DNA from: a virus
Reading direction: 5' to 3' (one strand)
DNA: 28,533 nucleotides
Virus record (IMG/VR): IMGVR_UViG_3300031772_002373
Coordinates: 1-28,533 of that record
Below, one piece after another: positions 1-6,382 of the stretch. Below the pieces are notes generated by a model. It searched no databases and was not told the DNA's origin. It saw only the letters and a program-made list of their open reading frames with translations. Within the stretch, counting starts at the first letter, position 1. The number at the start of each line of letters is the position of its first letter. A program made the position numbers and the translations under genes.

Positions 1-207
1 CAAAAGGTAGAGGTTGATAAACATTGCTTTGGAGACTGCGGGAAGATACTGGTAGGCGGGATTGAAGTGGCAGGCGCGCCATTCTTCCCATGCCGAACTA
101 ATCCATGCCCCTACGAGGAGAAGACATTGGAGTTTGGAACGGTCTTATTTGAACTCGGTACGGAACAGATATTTGTGCGGAAATTGAAGAAGGAACAGAA
201 GCCATGA
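1..207 (+). CDS. Cys-rich small protein, 5' end cut by window
   Basis: The reading frame is open from base 1 and ends at TGA 205-207, giving 68 residues with the start outside the window. It carries two cysteine pairs: an H-C-x3-C near residues 8-13 and C-x4-C at about residues 31-36, with prolines around the second pair. This looks like a small zinc-binding knuckle; the C-terminus is rich in Lys and Glu. Its stop overlaps the ATG of the next gene (ATGA at 204-207), so the two are probably translationally coupled in one early/middle operon. I do not recognise the family. Small zinc-ribbon proteins next to recombination nucleases are common in phages, but no function is assigned. Confidence 0.6.
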   Translation, partial: QKVEVDKHCFGDCGKILVGGIEVAGAPFFPCRTNPCPYEEKTLEFGTVLFELGTEQIFVRKLKKEQKP

Positions 208-563
208 AGACAGCTCGCCAGGTTCTCGATTCCAAGATTACAGAGCGAGAGTTTCAGGATAGCGTAATCGAACTGTTCCAGAGATACAAGTGGCATATTT
301 GCCATTTCCGCCCAGCGCGTACACAAGAGGGCTGGCGTACTGCCATACAGGGTGATAAGGGATTCCCCGACACCCTTATAACAAAAGATGGGCAACTAAT
401 TATCGCGGAAATCAAGAGTGAGGGTGGAAAATTAAGTCCTGAACAAATAGACTGGTACACCTTGCTCTCGCTGGTAGAACTTAGCTCAGACGAAGCCCTC
501 AAGGTATTTGTGTGGCGTCCTTCGATGTGGGCTAGTATCGAATCTATAGCGAAAGGAGAGTAA
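204..563 (+). CDS. VRR-NUC domain nuclease
   Basis: 119 residues, a typical length for the stand-alone phage VRR-NUC family (PD-(D/E)xK superfamily, related to Holliday junction resolvase-type and structure-specific nucleases). Visible active-site elements are Glu16 in the first helix, G-F-P-D with Asp56, Glu69-x-Lys71 on the next strand, and Gln81 in the following helix (the pattern D..ExK..Q). The protein would act on phage DNA recombination or replication intermediates in the cytoplasm. The start overlaps the upstream stop by ATGA, and a purine-rich stretch (GAAGAAGGAACAGAAG) precedes it. It sits in the early/middle block upstream of a regulator and a DNA methyltransferase, a common phage setting. 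The family is confident; the exact substrate is not known. Confidence 0.88.
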   Translation: MKTARQVLDSKITEREFQDSVIELFQRYKWHICHFRPARTQEGWRTAIQGDKGFPDTLITKDGQLIIAEIKSEGGKLSPEQIDWYTLLSLVELSSDEALKVFVWRPSMWASIESIAKGE

Positions 564-564
564 T

Positions 565-600
565 ATGGGGGGAAAATGCCAATTCTGCGGATTGCCTTAA
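565..600 (+). other. 11-codon Cys mini-ORF, possibly a broken gene
   Basis: ATG at 565 follows a good ribosome binding site (AAAGGAGAG, 552-560) and reads 11 codons with a C-x2-C pair before TAA. A +1 shift at the CCT-TAA-C stop would add Asn-Cys-Ser-Gly-Ala-Lys-Gly and then stop. Either form is tiny. It may be a real micro-peptide, a decayed zinc-knuckle gene or a sequencing indel. The roughly 90 bases between the flanking genes hold nothing else I can support. Confidence 0.2.
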
Positions 601-656
601 CTGTTCAGGGGCGAAGGGATAACAGGGAGAGTCCATAGATTGAGAAAGGGGTGAGA

Positions 657-1109
657 GTGCAGGAAATATCGGGCATTGAGTATCTAAAAACCCATTCCGA
701 CTCCCGGATTCGCCGCGACTTTATGCACTTCCTGAAAATGGCGATCAATCCTCAGCCCCGAACCGTCTCCTCTTTCTACGCCGGGTTATTGCCTGAGTCT
801 ATGGTGATACAGGCAGACTCAGATGTGATGGATCACCAAACCGATACCATGACTATGACTAAAGGCGGAGGTTCAGAACTTACCCCTGCCTTCACCAATA
901 TGCTGGAAGTGCTGTTCTACATGACGGAGGCCAGCCAGGAGTCGGGATACCGCCAACACAAGGCGACTCGGCTCTATCTGTTTCACGGGAAAAGTTATGA
1001 GGAGATCGGTAAACTGCTAGGCTGCCATGAGCGCACGGTAGAACGGGATATTGCGCAGGTCATTGATTGGGCTATCCACTGGCTGAAAGAGGACGCGAGG
1101 AGAAAATGA
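657..1109 (+). CDS. Sigma-like/HTH transcription regulator (late-regulator type)
   Basis: About 150 residues. The C-terminal third has a helix-turn-helix of the sigma-70 region 4 / ArpU type: K-S-Y-E-E-I-G-K-L-L-G followed by the recognition helix C-H-E-R-T-V-E-R-D-I (about residues 112-135). The N-terminal half has no recognisable fold; the middle is Asp/Thr-rich and probably flexible. GTG 657 is preferred because AAGGGG lies 5 nt upstream; GTG 651 is possible but its SD would abut the start. Phage proteins of this shape, placed just before the packaging genes, often activate late transcription (ArpU, Q-like or sigma-like factors). A promoter and terminator lie upstream of the terminase genes about 1.4 kb downstream, which fits. 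The target is inferred, not shown. The gene ends in an ATGA overlap with the methyltransferase. Confidence 0.7.
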   Translation: MQEISGIEYLKTHSDSRIRRDFMHFLKMAINPQPRTVSSFYAGLLPESMVIQADSDVMDHQTDTMTMTKGGGSELTPAFTNMLEVLFYMTEASQESGYRQHKATRLYLFHGKSYEEIGKLLGCHERTVERDIAQVIDWAIHWLKEDARRK

Positions 1110-1963
1110 AACCATATTACGAGGACTCGGCAGTAACCATCTATCACGGTGATTGTCGTTTGATTCTGCCCCAGTTGCCGAAGGTGGACTTGGTACTGAC
1201 TGACCCGCCGTATGAACTAACTGCGACTGGCGGAGGACTTGGTAAGAAAAGAGGCTATGCAGAATCTCTTGCAGGACTAACAGATGGGTTTGACATGGAT
1301 ATCCTCTCGCCATTTGAAAGCTGGATGTGCTTTTGTTCAAAGGATCAACTTATAGACTTGTTAACCCTTGCCGCTAAAGGCGGACGGTGGATGCTTCTAA
1401 CGTGGAACAAACCAGACCCAACACCTTTAATGAATTGCAATTATTTACCTGATACAGAGTATATTGTTCATCGATTCCAAAGACTCTACGGAGGATATGA
1501 ATCCCGTGCCAGATTTATCGTTATGCCAGGTGGCGCAAAAGATTATCACCCTACGGGTAAACCACTTAACCTGATTAGGCGGTTACTACAGGTAGGCTCA
1601 GATAACGGATCGCTTATCCTCGACCCCTTCATGGGAAGTGGCACAACATTAGTTGCTGCACAGTCGCTTGGTAGAAAAAGTATAGGCATTGAGATTGAGG
1701 AGAAATATTGCAAAATTGCGGTTGAGAGACTACGGCAAAAGCCTTTAGACTTGACAATGCCTATGAGCCATGATAGACTTAGGGTAGAAGAAAAGCAAGG
1801 AGGTCTATTCGATGGCTCACACTCAGACAGAAGAAACGAAGCGCAAAATATCGGCAGCGAACAAAGGGAGGTTGAGGACGGAGGAAGCGAGACAAAAACA
1901 AAGGGAAACTCGCAAGCAGTTATTTCGGGAAGGGAAGTTATCAATCCCATGGAAAGGCACTAA
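1106..1963 (+). CDS. DNA methyltransferase, beta class (N4-cytosine/N6-adenine)
   Basis: 285 residues from ATG 1106, which overlaps the upstream stop (ATGA) and has GAGGAGA as SD; an in-frame ATG at 1067 would lie deep inside the regulator and is unlikely. Catalytic motif IV, D-P-P-Y, is at residues 33-36 and the SAM-binding motif I, D-P-F-M-G-S-G-T-T, at about 173-181. That order (IV before I) defines the beta class of amino-methyltransferases. No target-recognition specificity can be read. Phages use such enzymes to mask their DNA from restriction. Oddly, the last 50 or so residues are hydrophilic low-complexity sequence encoded over the start of the out-of-frame HNH gene, so the native stop seems to have been lost when that gene arrived. 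A fragment matching this protein's C-terminus lies at 2273-2389. Confidence 0.9.
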   Translation: MKPYYEDSAVTIYHGDCRLILPQLPKVDLVLTDPPYELTATGGGLGKKRGYAESLAGLTDGFDMDILSPFESWMCFCSKDQLIDLLTLAAKGGRWMLLTWNKPDPTPLMNCNYLPDTEYIVHRFQRLYGGYESRARFIVMPGGAKDYHPTGKPLNLIRRLLQVGSDNGSLILDPFMGSGTTLVAAQSLGRKSIGIEIEEKYCKIAVERLRQKPLDLTMPMSHDRLRVEEKQGGLFDGSHSDRRNEAQNIGSEQREVEDGGSETKTKGNSQAVISGREVINPMERH

Positions 1964-2276
1964 GGGGATAGTTACATGGAATCGCAAGGGCAAGGATTCG
2001 ACATCATGGAAGGGTGGAAGATTCAGGGATAAGAATGGGTATATATGGCTTCGAGTCACAGAACACCCGAACGCAAATTCAAGTGGCTTGATAGCCGAAC
2101 ATAGGTTGATAATGAGTCAAATACTGGGTAGACCATTAAAGGAGAACGAATTTGTACATCACCGAAACGGAGTTAAAGATGATAATATGCCTGCGAACTT
2201 ATTACTTGTGCTGAAACGGATACACAATGGAATAGTCTCATGTCCTTATTGCGAAAGAGAGTTTGCAGTTAGATGA
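1812..2276 (+). CDS. HNH homing endonuclease with NUMOD3-like N-terminus
   Basis: 154 residues. The N-terminus (about residues 6-35) has the repeat-like S/T-E-E-x-K-x-K-I-S-x-A-N-K-G pattern of NUMOD3 DNA-binding modules of phage homing enzymes. The HNH part has A-E-H-R at about residues 95-98 and H-H-R-N-G at 116-120, followed by D-D-N-x-P-x-N-L, as in the HNH_3 group. The end carries C-P-Y-C, half of a possible zinc knuckle. The start ATG has a near-perfect SD (AAGGAGGT about 8 nt upstream) inside the 3' end of the methyltransferase, in another frame. Such free-standing endonucleases nick or cut a neighbouring gene to spread themselves. The flanking methyltransferase pieces suggest that gene was the target. 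Confidence 0.88.
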   Translation: MAHTQTEETKRKISAANKGRLRTEEARQKQRETRKQLFREGKLSIPWKGTKGIVTWNRKGKDSTSWKGGRFRDKNGYIWLRVTEHPNANSSGLIAEHRLIMSQILGRPLKENEFVHHRNGVKDDNMPANLLLVLKRIHNGIVSCPYCEREFAVR

Positions 2277-2389
2277 TAACACTCCGAGCAGCCAAAGACC
2301 TTGGCAGAAAAGCCATAGGCATCGAGATTTGTGAGGCTTATTGCGAGATAGCAGCCAAGAGAATGAGCCAGACAGTGATGTCATTATGA
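2273..2389 (+). pseudogene. Orphan C-terminal fragment of a DNA methyltransferase
   Basis: A 38-codon frame begins with ATG 2273, overlapping the HNH stop as ATGA. Its product aligns with residues about 180-211 of the upstream methyltransferase: by eye 20 of 32 positions match, including L-G-R-K, I-G-I-E-I and Y-C-x-I-A. This is the strand-helix after SAM motif I, up to a normal family C-terminus. The catalytic D-P-P-Y part is missing, so alone it cannot be an enzyme. It is best read as the stranded 3' end of a methyltransferase gene split or replaced when the HNH endonuclease gene inserted. Confidence 0.7.
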
Positions 2390-2409
2390 CAACTAGCCCC
2401 AAATAATCG

Positions 2410-2452
2410 GCGACAAGGCCAGCTTCAGAAAATGCCATTTTTGTCGCTTTTG
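2410..2452 (+). terminator. Terminator-like hairpin after the methyltransferase operon
   Basis: GCGACAAGGC (2410-2419) can pair with GCC (2434-2436) and TTGTCGC (2441-2447), with a small ATTT bulge, and is followed by TTTTGT. The stem is good but the T-run is short. Its place 20 bases after the last upstream stop and just before a promoter fits the end of the left-hand operon. Confidence 0.5.
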
Positions 2453-2455
2453 TCC

Positions 2456-2475
2456 TTGACAGGGTGTGTTATACT
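2456..2475 (+). promoter_or_regulatory. Extended -10 promoter for the late/packaging operon
   Basis: TG-T-TATACT (2467-2475) is a good extended -10 element. A TTGACA at 2456-2461 precedes it, but with only 8 bases between the hexamers it is too close to serve as a normal -35 for this -10. Transcription would start near 2482, in the only sizeable gene-poor stretch of the window, pointing towards the terminase genes. A very similar TTGAC / TGnTATAmT arrangement precedes the minus-strand gene at 13617-13952. Confidence 0.55.
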
Positions 2476-2497
2476 TATCCTAGCGGAATCGTATCAG

Positions 2498-2524
2498 AGG
2501 GCGCTTAAAGAGTGCCTTTTTATT
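2498..2524 (+). terminator. Terminator/attenuator 20 nt after the promoter
   Basis: AGGGCGCT (2498-2505) pairs with AGTGCCTT (2511-2518) over a five-base loop, with two G-U pairs, and is followed by TTTTTATTT. This is a rho-independent terminator shape. It would cut a transcript from the promoter at 2467-2475 to about 40 nt, so late genes would need read-through or antitermination. Confidence 0.55.
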
Positions 2525-2531
2525 TGACTGC

Positions 2532-2621
2532 AACCAGGGCTTTCTCCTCCCTGGTTATCCCCTCCCTTGAGGGGATTCTCCGTTTCACCCCTCCTTTCTG
2601 ATTTGGTGCTGGCGAGGCCAG
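2532..2621 (+). other. Cluster of perfect hairpins upstream of terminase
   Basis: Three inverted repeats follow one another. AACCAGGG (2532-2539) pairs with CCCTGGTT (2549-2556); ATCCCCTC (2557-2564) pairs with GAGGGGAT (2569-2576) over a CCTT loop; CTGGC (2609-2613) pairs with GCCAG (2617-2621) over GAG. A short direct repeat of CACCGG follows at 2631-2642. The cluster could be structured leader RNA or a DNA packaging/recognition site. No coding explanation is apparent for 2525-2649. Confidence 0.45.
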
Positions 2622-2649
2622 ACATGACTTCACCGGCACCGGCACGGAA

Positions 2650-2889
2650 ATGAGAAGCAGTAAAGCAGGCGCAGTTGTAGAACGAGCCAGGGTAGCTGAG
2701 GAGGCCTTGCTCATCCAGTTCGATAAGCACGCGGGTAACCCTACCTCAGTCGGCGAGGGTATAGCCCGCCTCCCAGTCCAGACCTGCCCTGAGCTGGTAA
2801 AGTTCTGCATCCTCTCCGGCTGGTCGGCTTACTACCGGGGCGGTTATATTATCCTAAAACGTGGTTGCGGCATGGGGGGGAGGGGGTAG
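2650..2889 (+). CDS. Uncertain 79-residue ORF before terS
   Basis: An open frame with a fairly protein-like composition (a helical N-terminal half and an aromatic Tyr/Trp-containing segment near residues 58-68), but no convincing ribosome binding site and no recognised family. Its TAG stop (2887-2889) lies inside the G-rich tract, and the terminase small-subunit frame continues in the same phase directly after it. It may be a real small gene, the decayed front of a longer terminase small subunit, or chance. Confidence 0.3.
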   Translation: MRSSKAGAVVERARVAEEALLIQFDKHAGNPTSVGEGIARLPVQTCPELVKFCILSGWSAYYRGGYIILKRGCGMGGRG

Positions 2890-2901
2890 GGGGTGGGGGG
2901 G
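2874..2901 (+). repeat. G-quadruplex-type tract
   Basis: Four guanine runs of 7, 5, 5 and 7 bases are separated only by A, TA and T. This fits an intramolecular G-quadruplex with very short loops on the + strand (DNA or RNA), about 30 bases before the terminase small-subunit start. Nothing else in the window resembles it. Confidence 0.8.
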
Positions 2902-2931
2902 AGAGAACTAAAAAAGGGTGTGATTAAAACA

Positions 2932-3309
2932 ATGGCTGAGAATGGGCAGGAAAACGCAGACGGACGAAAACCCAATGGCTGTTTCGCCCCAGGTCATCAC
3001 CTTTTCGGGAAAGAGAATGGCATTAAAAACGGACGCAAAAAGGAACCCAAAACCATTGTCGCTAACGCCGTTGACGCGATCGATACCGTTAAGATTCTCA
3101 AGAAACTCGCTGAACTTTGCCTTGCTGGGAATCATCAGGCTTGTATCTATCTGTGCGATCGGCAACTCGGTAAGCCTCGGCAGGTGATGGGACTTGAGGG
3201 TTCAAAGCCGGGAGACCGGGTAGAGACCTCTCTGTTTCTCTGCTCGGACGGAACAACACGCACAGCCAAGGAGATGATGAGTGGTGACAGCAACAGTAAA
3301 ACAGATTAG
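2932..3309 (+). CDS. terS: Terminase small subunit (probable)
   Basis: 125 residues from ATG 2932; a GTG at 2893 inside the G-tract is a less likely start. The N-terminus is basic and Gly/Asn-rich, with an F-G-K-E-N-G-x-K-N-G-R-K-K-E stretch resembling the F-x-x-G-N-P-x-G-R motif of DUF5681-type proteins found beside terminases. A helical segment follows (about residues 48-75, D-T-V-K-I-L-K-K-L), ending in L-G-K-P-R-Q, also typical of that group. The small subunit recognises phage DNA and loads the large subunit. The SD is only fair (AGGGTG, about 11 nt away). The gene overlaps terL by 29 nt. Assignment rests on context plus the motif; a small DNA-binding protein of other function remains possible. 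Confidence 0.65.
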   Translation: MAENGQENADGRKPNGCFAPGHHLFGKENGIKNGRKKEPKTIVANAVDAIDTVKILKKLAELCLAGNHQACIYLCDRQLGKPRQVMGLEGSKPGDRVETSLFLCSDGTTRTAKEMMSGDSNSKTD

Positions 3310-4525
3310 GCTGCTGCCAGGGCAATCGGACATCCTGACTGACTACAAGTCGTCTGTGCAGGCTGCTATCTCCGGGACGGGCGGAGGCAAAACAATACTC
3401 GCATACTGGTGGTTGCATTCCCGCATGGAGGCACTTCCCGGCAACACCTGGGGACTCGCAGAGCCGACCTTCGGCATGCTGGCGAAGATTATGCTTACCA
3501 GCTCCGACCCTGACAGACCTTCGCTCATAGACTACTTCCGGCAGGTAGGACACCACCCGGATTATCACGCCGTCGACAAGATACTCAAGACGGACTTCGG
3601 CCAGATATATCTGGGTAGTGCTGACAACCCCGACTCCATGCAGGGGGCTGCCGTGAAAGGCTATGTGCTTGACGAGGGCGGGCAGATGAAGCTCCTGGCC
3701 TATGATACCGCCCGGCAACGTGTGTCTATGATGAGAGGCCAGATACTGATAGCAACCACGCCCTATAACCTGGGCTGGCTGCTGACTGAGGTCTGGGATA
3801 AGCGCAACCAACCAGGCTATTGTGTCAGAACGTGGCGCAGTATCGACAGACCTGGTTATCCCATCGCAAGTTACGAAGAGGAGAGGCAGAGATTACCCCC
3901 GTGGCGCTTTGCCATGCTCTACGACGGCAGGTTTGAAAGACCTGCCGGGCTTATCTATCAGGCTTTTGACGAAAGAGCCTGCCTGATTAACAGAGCGCCG
4001 ATACCGAAAACGTGGGAAATCTACGTAGGGCACGACTTCGGGGCCTCCAATCCTGCTGCTCTGTTCTATGCTCTTAATCCTGCGACCGGGCAGTTCAGGC
4101 TATTCCATGAGTACCTCCCTGGCCCCGGGCGGTCTATCCATCAGCACGTACAGGAGTTTGAGAAGATAACCGCGGGCTACAATGTGGTGAGGCGTGTGGG
4201 CGGCAGCCACCAGGAGGACGAAATCAGGCAAGGGTACAGCGCGCACGGCTGGCATATCATTGAGCCCAAGAATAACAAGGTCGAATATCAGATACTCAAA
4301 GTCCAGGGGATGCACCAGCTAAACAAGATTGAGGTGTTCAACGACCTGCGAAATTATCTTGATGAGAAAAGAACCTTCAGTCGCAAGCTCGATAGCAGGG
4401 GGATGCCGACAGAAGACATTGAGGACGAGGCGAGATACCATTTATGTGCCGCCGAGAGATATATTCTTTCTGATTTTACACCTGAGACAGTACGGAGCAA
4501 TACGATAGCGCAGGCACTATTTTAA
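3281..4525 (+). CDS. terL: Terminase large subunit (packaging ATPase-nuclease)
   Basis: 414 residues from GTG 3281, with AGGAG 7 nt upstream; GTG 3284 is an alternative. The N-terminal ATPase has a Walker A (G-T-G-G-G-K-T, about residues 32-38), a Walker B ending L-D-E-G (Asp131-Glu132) and a coupling motif A-T-T-P-Y. The C-terminal RNase H-like nuclease starts with G-H-D-F-G (Asp252); a later acidic D-E-A-R-Y (about 382) probably supplies another metal ligand. The protein cuts concatemeric DNA and pumps it through the portal. Its length is at the short end for the family, but both domains look complete. It lies 11 nt upstream of the portal gene. Confidence 0.93.
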   Translation: MVTATVKQIRLLPGQSDILTDYKSSVQAAISGTGGGKTILAYWWLHSRMEALPGNTWGLAEPTFGMLAKIMLTSSDPDRPSLIDYFRQVGHHPDYHAVDKILKTDFGQIYLGSADNPDSMQGAAVKGYVLDEGGQMKLLAYDTARQRVSMMRGQILIATTPYNLGWLLTEVWDKRNQPGYCVRTWRSIDRPGYPIASYEEERQRLPPWRFAMLYDGRFERPAGLIYQAFDERACLINRAPIPKTWEIYVGHDFGASNPAALFYALNPATGQFRLFHEYLPGPGRSIHQHVQEFEKITAGYNVVRRVGGSHQEDEIRQGYSAHGWHIIEPKNNKVEYQILKVQGMHQLNKIEVFNDLRNYLDEKRTFSRKLDSRGMPTEDIEDEARYHLCAAERYILSDFTPETVRSNTIAQALF

Positions 4526-4536
4526 GGTGGTAAGAG

Positions 4537-6216
4537 ATGGACATTGAATTAAAGGACATCGAGGAAAAGGAGCAGGAGTTCAGCGAGCTTTTTACTCGCA
4601 TGGACGCAGACAAGGCGCTGGTTTTCCTGGAGGCTTTCCAGATGAAGTCCCTGAAGACCGGGGTTGCGCTAAAACGGGTTGATAATGTGACCTTGCCCGA
4701 CCCGGCCATCTTCGTGGGGCGCGTCATGGGCTTACTCTCTTCTGCTGACCCCCAGACTGAGGTTGAGGGCGAGGAACTGTCTGACAAGGAAAGTACGCTT
4801 GTTGAGGACTTCCTGGCTGCTATGGCATACGAGATTGACAGCAGGCTGATTAAGCTGGGGAGGACACCGCTATTCCGCTTTTGCGTTGAGCAAGCCTCCC
4901 TGCGGGGTTATGTCATCACCCGGAACTGTCTGCGAGCCCTGGGGGATACCCTGATCCCCGATGTATTGCCCTGCGATGCTCGGTTTGTAACCTATGAAGT
5001 GGGCATGGATGGTTATGTGTGGGTGGCAAATAAGACCACTCGCTCTAAGGCCATGATTCAGGCTGAGTATAAGAAAGAGATTCAAACCGCTACTGAGACG
5101 GTGTGGGACTTCTGGGACTCGAAAGTCAATCGCATTTGGATAGGGAGGGAAGAAGCAAAGCAACAGCGTAATCCCTACGGATACCCACCCTTTACTATTG
5201 TCGAAGCCCCTACTGGATTACATCTGGGGGATTCGGATGCAAAGTCACACCGGGGCGAGAGCCTGTTGTCCTTGTCCCGGACGGTTTACCCTTACCTGAA
5301 TCAGATCATGACCATCTATCTGACCAGGGGGCGGCAGGTACTCAGGCCGGGTATGCAGTATGCCAGCGATGAGGGGGAGGCGAGTCAGAAGCCGAGGCAA
5401 CTAGAGGAACACCCGGCCGACACGGATGTCATTACTCCTGTGGAAAAGGGCGGAGGTTATCTCCCTGTTAATCAGGTGGGTGTGGATGCCTCGATACAGT
5501 TGGCCTGGCAGGTGCTTGATTCCAGGAAACAACAGGGCAGCATGACACAGGTGGACTATGGCAACTTAGCCTTCCCTCTGCCTGACATAGCGTTGGGGAG
5601 GCTTATGGAGCAGCGTAATCAGATCACCCTACCCATCTTGCAAGCCCTGGCCATCTCTGCGCAGCAAAACATGGAGATGTGGATTAGCCAGTACAAGATG
5701 CTCAAGAGGGCGTTTAAGATTGGTGAGACGGGGCACAAAAAGTCCTTCCAACCTGGCAGTCTGGAGGGAGACTTCACGATTAAGCAGCGGTACTTCGCCA
5801 CATCGCCTGAAGCGGACATGGCAAACTACGCTACCGCTGCTGCTGCGGGCAATATGATTAGCGACGACAGCAAGAGACGGGACATCATCAAGCTCAAGGA
5901 CCCGGGCGGCGAGATGACGAAGATTCGCTCTGAGCAGGCAGAGAAACTAGACCCGGCCATAGCCCTCTACAGGCAGATGCACGACTTGATTGACGAGGGC
6001 AAGAACGCTGAGGCGTGGCTGACGCTGGAGAGGTTGAAGATGATGTTGAAGACTCAGTTCCAACCCGCCTTACCCGCGGCAGCACAGAACATTCCAGCAC
6101 CTGCGGAAGTGACACAAGAACCTATAAATCCCAAGATTGCCCAGAAGGGCGGGCAAGGCCGGGGCGCGCAGCCCAATCAGCAACTATTGGAGGCACAACG
6201 TGGCAAAGCTGCCTAA
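4537..6216 (+). CDS. Portal protein
   Basis: 559 residues, AAGGTGG as SD. The gene directly follows terL, and the sequence has portal features: an acidic helical N-terminus, an early conserved L-x-R-G-Y-V region (about residues 120-126), a central beta-rich part with an E-Q-R-N-Q-I helix region (about 362-367), and a long charged, helical, Ala/Gln-rich C-terminus that may form a barrel. The portal forms the dodecameric ring at the head vertex through which DNA enters and to which the tail attaches. Family assignment rests on position, length and general pattern rather than a catalytic motif. The final 17 nt overlap a small ORF. Confidence 0.82.
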   Translation: MDIELKDIEEKEQEFSELFTRMDADKALVFLEAFQMKSLKTGVALKRVDNVTLPDPAIFVGRVMGLLSSADPQTEVEGEELSDKESTLVEDFLAAMAYEIDSRLIKLGRTPLFRFCVEQASLRGYVITRNCLRALGDTLIPDVLPCDARFVTYEVGMDGYVWVANKTTRSKAMIQAEYKKEIQTATETVWDFWDSKVNRIWIGREEAKQQRNPYGYPPFTIVEAPTGLHLGDSDAKSHRGESLLSLSRTVYPYLNQIMTIYLTRGRQVLRPGMQYASDEGEASQKPRQLEEHPADTDVITPVEKGGGYLPVNQVGVDASIQLAWQVLDSRKQQGSMTQVDYGNLAFPLPDIALGRLMEQRNQITLPILQALAISAQQNMEMWISQYKMLKRAFKIGETGHKKSFQPGSLEGDFTIKQRYFATSPEADMANYATAAAAGNMISDDSKRRDIIKLKDPGGEMTKIRSEQAEKLDPAIALYRQMHDLIDEGKNAEAWLTLERLKMMLKTQFQPALPAAAQNIPAPAEVTQEPINPKIAQKGGQGRGAQPNQQLLEAQRGKAA

Positions 6217-6370
6217 ATTGACACATGCAATGGCTGACGAGGAGATAGGGAATATCATGGCAGAGCTCAGGGGAGAGCAAGTACAGGGCACGAAGGCTGT
6301 GAGCGGCCAGAAATCCCTGCAAAGAATGTTGAATAGAGGGGCGCAGAATCAGCCCCCGGCAGGCGAATAG
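6200..6370 (+). CDS. Small hypothetical protein between portal and giant gene
   Basis: 56 residues from GTG 6200, with TTGGAGG ending 6 nt upstream; the start lies inside the portal 3' end. The product is hydrophilic and helical at first (A-D-E-E-I-G-N-I-M-A-E-L) with a Gln/Asn/Pro-rich tail. No family recognised. The good SD and the fit between its neighbours favour a real gene. Confidence 0.6.
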   Translation: MAKLPKLTHAMADEEIGNIMAELRGEQVQGTKAVSGQKSLQRMLNRGAQNQPPAGE

Positions 6371-6382
6371 AGCGGAGTTTAG

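Noticed and set aside
1067-1105. Upstream ATG (1067) as the methyltransferase start
   Set aside because: It adds 13 residues unlike the family, overlaps the regulator by over 40 nt and has no SD; ATG 1106 with GAGGAGA and an ATGA overlap is better.
1751-1790. TTGACA at 1751 as a promoter for the HNH gene
   Set aside because: No -10 at a usable distance; the block lies in methyltransferase coding sequence and the HNH gene can be expressed from the operon.
2650-3309. Amber (TAG) recoding across the phage
   Set aside because: TAG ends several solid genes here (for example at 3309, 6370, 13576, 23410, 27209 and 27472), so general reassignment is not supported; only a local read-through remains possible.
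3098-3811. 237-codon minus-strand ORF
   Set aside because: It overlaps the terminase genes, which have full motifs on the + strand; its composition (His/Pro/Arg/Ser) is typical of an antisense shadow.
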